NCBI GenBank assembly: GCA_026129905.1
Contig: JAHCHE010000011.1
Location: forward strand, 186,001-250,000
Length of the DNA: 64,000 bases
Source: Bryobacteraceae bacterium
GTDB lineage: Bacteria; Acidobacteriota; Terriglobia; Bryobacterales; Bryobacteraceae
Reading direction: 5' to 3'
Below the pieces are notes generated by a model. That model was not told the origin of the DNA and ran no database searches. It was given only the letters and a program-made list of their open reading frames with translations. Shown in pieces: positions 63,184 to 64,000 of the stretch (position 1 is its first letter; each line of letters begins with the position of its first letter). Made by a program: the position numbers and the translations under genes.

Positions 63184-64000
63184 ATGTTCACCCACCCCGT
63201 GCTTGGTAGCGAATGGATCGTCGCCGGCGCCATGCCCGGGGGCATGCTCCTCGCAAACGAAAGCGAGATTCGCGCGCTAAAGGGGACACACTGGGCCACG
63301 ATTCTGCCCTTGCTGGCCGAGGGGCTTGAATTCGCCGAACTCGCCCGGCGGTTGCAGGGGCGTGTCTCGACCCGCCGCTTGAGCGGCCTGCTGCGTGAAC
63401 TATCCGCGCAGGGGCTGGTTCACGAAGCATTCCAAGACATGCCTCGCGCCGAGCAGGCGTATTGGTCCCTCCTCGGAGTTAACATCCGGCGCGCCAGGTC
63501 TCACAGCGCGGACGTGGCCGTCGCTTCCGCCGACAAGACCGCTGCTCTTGAGCTGGCAGGCGCTCTATCGAGTCTGAACATCAAAGTGCGAGCCGGGGCG
63601 CCCAGGAAAATCGCGGTCGTTTCCGACTACCTCGACCCGGCTTTGGACCGGTGGAATTCGGAGGCTCTCCGTCGCGAAACTCCCTGGCTCCTCGTTCGCC
63701 CCTATGGCCGTGAAGTCTGGATTGGGCCGCTCTTCCACCCTGGCAAGACCGCGTGCTGGGCTTGCCTCGAGCGCCGCCTCCGGCAGAACGGTTGGACCCG
63801 CGCCGCATCCGTCGCCGCGTTGCCGGGGACCGTCTCCGGCGCACTGCATTTCGCCGCGGCGCAGGCCGCCCGCTGGATCCTCACCGGCGCCAACGAGCTG
63901 TTGGCCGGCGCCATCCTGTCCTTCGACACAGGGTCGTGGCGCGCGGCGCGGCGCATGGTCGCGAGATGGCCGCAGTGCCCTGCCTGCGGTCCCCTCCGCC
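63184..64000 (+). CDS. TOMM precursor-binding / cyclodehydratase protein (N-terminal part, cut by window edge)
   Basis: An open frame from the ATG at 63184 to the window end (272 codons visible). The first 90 residues look like the small winged-helix leader-peptide-binding domain (HPVLGSEWIVAGA, FAELARRLQGRVSTRRLSGLLREL). An E1-like domain follows: IAVVSDYLDPALDRW, PWLLVRPYGREVWIGPLFHPGKTACWACLERRLR, AAAQAARWILTGANELLAGAILSFDT and WPQCPACGPL. The CxxC pairs (CWAC and CPAC) match the structural zinc site of TOMM cyclodehydratase C-type proteins. These bind a ribosomal precursor peptide and, with a YcaO domain often fused after them, form thiazolines or oxazolines from Cys, Ser or Thr. The YcaO part would lie beyond the window. 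Confidence 0.82.
   Translation, partial: MFTHPVLGSEWIVAGAMPGGMLLANESEIRALKGTHWATILPLLAEGLEFAELARRLQGRVSTRRLSGLLRELSAQGLVHEAFQDMPRAEQAYWSLLGVNIRRARSHSADVAVASADKTAALELAGALSSLNIKVRAGAPRKIAVVSDYLDPALDRWNSEALRRETPWLLVRPYGREVWIGPLFHPGKTACWACLERRLRQNGWTRAASVAALPGTVSGALHFAAAQAARWILTGANELLAGAILSFDTGSWRAARRMVARWPQCPACGPLR

Noticed and set aside
1..64000. CRISPR arrays, tRNA or rRNA genes, phage attachment sites
   Set aside because: None found by eye. The only regular repeats are the coding WD40 and Sel1 arrays and the double-hairpin elements. A tRNA scan could still reveal something missed by reading.

Overview
The window is GC-rich and reads like the chromosome of a member of the Acidobacteriota, most likely of the Solibacter/Bryobacter type. 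This is inferred from gene content, not from a marker gene. The pointers are two large Oar-like TonB-dependent receptors with carboxypeptidase-regulatory-like N-termini, two DUF4832 proteins, a DUF1080 protein, several Tat-exported glycosidase-like proteins and an O-GlcNAc-transferase-like TPR protein. No rRNA, tRNA or CRISPR array was seen.

Layout. 1-5.5 kb (minus strand): a sugar or oligosaccharide cassette with a B12-binding radical SAM enzyme (cut by the left edge), two SDR-type sugar epimerases, an apparently circularly permuted glycosidase, a methyltransferase and a histidine phosphatase. 5.5-8.7 kb: a UdgX-type uracil-DNA glycosylase, a tyrosine phenol-lyase-like enzyme, a DUF1080 protein and a small membrane protein. 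9.2-15.6 kb: housekeeping genes, with a FliA/WhiG-type sigma factor and the block yceD(DUF177)-rpmF-plsX-dsbD-sppA. 15.7-19.4 kb: a Cys-rich exported protein, a copper-type TonB receptor carrying a CxxxM/HxM site, and Ada. 19.5-31.1 kb: a carbohydrate-acquisition-like locus with a TonB receptor, tandem DUF4832 proteins, a Tat-exported protein and a second TonB receptor.

31.4-33.0 kb: an insertion sequence with a frameshifted transposase, followed by an enolase-superfamily enzyme. 34.5-42.8 kb: a tight minus-strand operon that likely makes a CDP-activated, C-methyl-branched 6-deoxysugar (rfbF, rfbG, C-methyltransferase, SDR reductase) with a GT2 glycosyltransferase, an FAD oxidoreductase and a GT-C membrane glycosyltransferase. 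42.9-46.0 kb (plus strand): a nucleotide-sugar epimerase that seems to start at ATT, a PaaK-like adenylate-forming enzyme and a methyltransferase. 46.4-49.4 kb: a Tat-exported glycosidase-like protein and an MBL-fold hydrolase. The intergenic DNA at 46.2 and 49.5-49.8 kb carries a family of double-hairpin repeats whose arm sequences differ while pairing is kept.

49.9-56.3 kb is the most unusual segment. It holds a 1493-residue protein with fourteen near-identical WD40 repeats, a Roc/Rab-like GTPase, a winged-helix region, a zinc ribbon and a calcineurin-like phosphoesterase, next to a P-loop ATPase gene broken by several frameshifts. 56.4-61.2 kb holds a FecR-like exported protein, a TPR-like protein, a Sel1-repeat protein fused to a trypsin-like domain without its catalytic serine, and DUF2905. 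At the right edge (62.7-64.0 kb) a TOMM-type (thiazole/oxazole peptide) cyclodehydratase begins, divergent from a small Lys-rich protein and the OGT-like glycosyltransferase. This is probably the start of a peptide natural-product cluster that continues outside the window.
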